Below, in pieces: positions 4,937-5,846 of a stretch of 5,846 nt of DNA. Under the pieces are notes generated by a model. It was not told where the DNA came from. It saw nothing but the letters and a program-made list of their open reading frames with translations, and searched no databases. A program made the translations under genes and the position numbers. The stretch covers positions 1 through 5,846 of the forward strand of contig JACNFL010000185.1 of NCBI GenBank assembly GCA_014384685.1, read 5' to 3'. This DNA comes from Methanobacteriota archaeon (GTDB lineage: Archaea; Thermoplasmatota; Poseidoniia; Poseidoniales; Thalassarchaeaceae). The first letter of the stretch is position 1. Each line of letters begins with the position of its first letter.

Positions 4937-5824
4937 ATGAATAGAGTTACAGTGTGGTTTTGCATTTTTCTCACCTTCCTCCTTTTTACATCACCAATTG
5001 TTGATGCTCAGGATGATTCAGACGGTGATGGTTTCAATGATGAAGATGATGCTTACCCAGATAATTCCGAAGCATGGTCTGATTCAGATGGTGATGGTTA
5101 TGCAGACCAACCTGGACTCAATATATCCGATGATTGCCCTAATACTGCGGGGTCATCTAATCGTTATATGAATGGCTGTTACGATACGGATAGAGATGGA
5201 GTTCCAGATACACTTGACGATGATATAGATGGAGATGGCATTACCAATGATTTAGAATTAGCTTCATCTACTGCCCTGAAGAAGTATGACATATTCGACG
5301 TCAACGATGTACCGCCAGATTTCGATTGGGATACTATTCCCGATGTGCTTGATGATGATGACGACAATGATGGTTGGTCAGACCAAATAGAATTAGAACG
5401 AGGTAGTGATACATTCAATGAAAGTGTTACTCCATTTACAATGTATGGAGGTAATACCGGGTGGTTCTATGTGTCTGGTGCAGGTTTTGTCACAGATTAT
5501 CGTAGCGATGGTACTGAGTTTTCACTATCTTGGCTACTTTCTGCTCTAAGTTCTGAATTAATTATTCCAATCGGCCTGATTCCGATTTATTTTGGAGTCT
5601 GGTATTATAGACATAGAACATTCAAAAGATTTGATGAAGAACTTGAGGAAGTAGTCGATTTAACAAAATTAAAGGACATTGAAGTCAAAATTGGGCTAGC
5701 GATGCGAAGCAGAAGATTACAATCTCATCACGGTGTAATATTAAGAAACGTAATTGAGAACAAAGAAGACGCCCTTGAACCTATTGAGCTCCAAAGTATT
5801 GCAATCTCCGACTCTGAGGAGTGA
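4937..5824 (+). CDS. Exported calcium-repeat (TSP3-like) single-pass membrane protein
   Basis: This 295-residue protein begins with a classic signal peptide (MNRVTVWFCIFLTFLLFTSPIVDA, likely cut before Gln25). The outer part carries Asp/Gly repeats of the thrombospondin-type-3 kind, which bind calcium. These are DSDGDG at 27-32 and again at 49-54, DTDRDG at 83-88, DIDGDG at 96-101, a degenerate DFDWDTIPD at 128-136, and DDDNDG at 141-146. Cys67 (DDCPNTAG) and Cys81 (MNGC) flank a short loop and may form a disulfide. A predicted membrane helix at about 198-222 is followed by a charged tail of about 73 residues (RHRTFKRFDEELEEVV...), so the protein should sit with repeats outside and tail inside. 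An ATG at 4868 would add 23 residues before the signal peptide and overlap the TATA element, so 4937 is preferred. The ligand or partner is unknown; calcium-dependent surface adhesion or sensing is a guess. It diverges from the thioredoxin-fold gene. Confidence 0.82.
   Translation: MNRVTVWFCIFLTFLLFTSPIVDAQDDSDGDGFNDEDDAYPDNSEAWSDSDGDGYADQPGLNISDDCPNTAGSSNRYMNGCYDTDRDGVPDTLDDDIDGDGITNDLELASSTALKKYDIFDVNDVPPDFDWDTIPDVLDDDDDNDGWSDQIELERGSDTFNESVTPFTMYGGNTGWFYVSGAGFVTDYRSDGTEFSLSWLLSALSSELIIPIGLIPIYFGVWYYRHRTFKRFDEELEEVVDLTKLKDIEVKIGLAMRSRRLQSHHGVILRNVIENKEDALEPIELQSIAISDSEE
5015..5100 (+). repeat. Direct repeat, 66-bp period, in calcium-repeat gene
   Basis: Two 20-base copies starting at 5015 and 5081 (GATTCAGACGGTGATGG... 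and GATTCAGATGGTGATGG...) differ at only two positions. They encode DSDGDG followed by an aromatic residue (Phe33 or Tyr55), 22 residues apart. This fits recent or conserved internal duplication of one calcium-repeat unit. Confidence 0.6.
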
Positions 5825-5837
5825 GAAAAACTCATTC
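5819..5837 (+). terminator. Possible hairpin at the end of the calcium-repeat gene
   Basis: GAGTGAG and CTCATTC can pair as a 7-bp stem with one G-U pair around an AAAAA loop. The stem includes the TGA stop (5822-5824). Only a poor T-tract follows before the window ends, so a terminator role is uncertain. Confidence 0.25.
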
Positions 5838-5846
5838 TCAAATTTC

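Noticed and set aside
5179..5418. Ser-rich open frame on the minus strand
   Set aside because: It is the antisense of Asp/Gly codon repeats; poly-Ser translation is the usual shadow of GAT-rich coding sequence.

Overview
The window most resembles a stretch of chromosome from a planktonic euryarchaeon of the Marine Group II / Poseidoniales type. The evidence is indirect. It includes an exported protein with thrombospondin-type-3-like Asp/Gly calcium repeats and a DDCPNTxG...NGC block, a style common in that lineage. It also includes a good archaeal TATA box (TTTATATA) about 26 nt from a start codon that has no Shine-Dalgarno, acidic proteins, and very compact gene packing. No 16S rRNA, tRNA or ribosomal gene is present to settle the taxonomy, and a bacterial host cannot be formally excluded.

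Layout, left to right: (1) 1-420, minus strand, the N-terminal 140 residues of a major facilitator superfamily transporter that runs off the left edge; (2) 507-1043, plus, oligoribonuclease (orn), with all DEDDh catalytic residues; (3) 1066-1809, minus, a JAMM/MPN+ metalloprotease-like protein with an intact zinc motif; (4) 1873-2571, plus, an unrecognised acidic protein ending in a Trp/Tyr/Asp-rich tail; (5) 2577-2942, minus, a stand-alone response-regulator receiver domain; (6) 3035-4285, plus, a DUF3754/TMEM143-like protein with a two-helix membrane hairpin; (7) 4303-4848, minus, a membrane-anchored thioredoxin-fold protein with a CxxxC active site; (8) 4937-5824, plus, a signal-peptide-bearing, calcium-repeat, single-pass membrane protein.

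The striking structural point is that all eight genes alternate strand (- + - + - + - +), so no two neighbours can share an ordinary operon. The convergent gaps are 22, 5 and 17 bp. The divergent gaps are 86, 63, 92 and 88 bp and must hold all the promoters. The left part is visibly richer in G+C than the right part (for example 32 of 60 bases at 181-240 against 17 of 60 at 4081-4140).

The genes do not form an obvious single pathway. The most plausible functional pair is the thioredoxin-fold protein and the calcium-repeat protein. They diverge from one TATA-like element, both appear to act outside the membrane, and the latter has two extracytoplasmic cysteines. I see no CRISPR array, insertion sequence, tRNA or phage gene. 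No intergenic stretch exceeds 100 bp once starts are refined.
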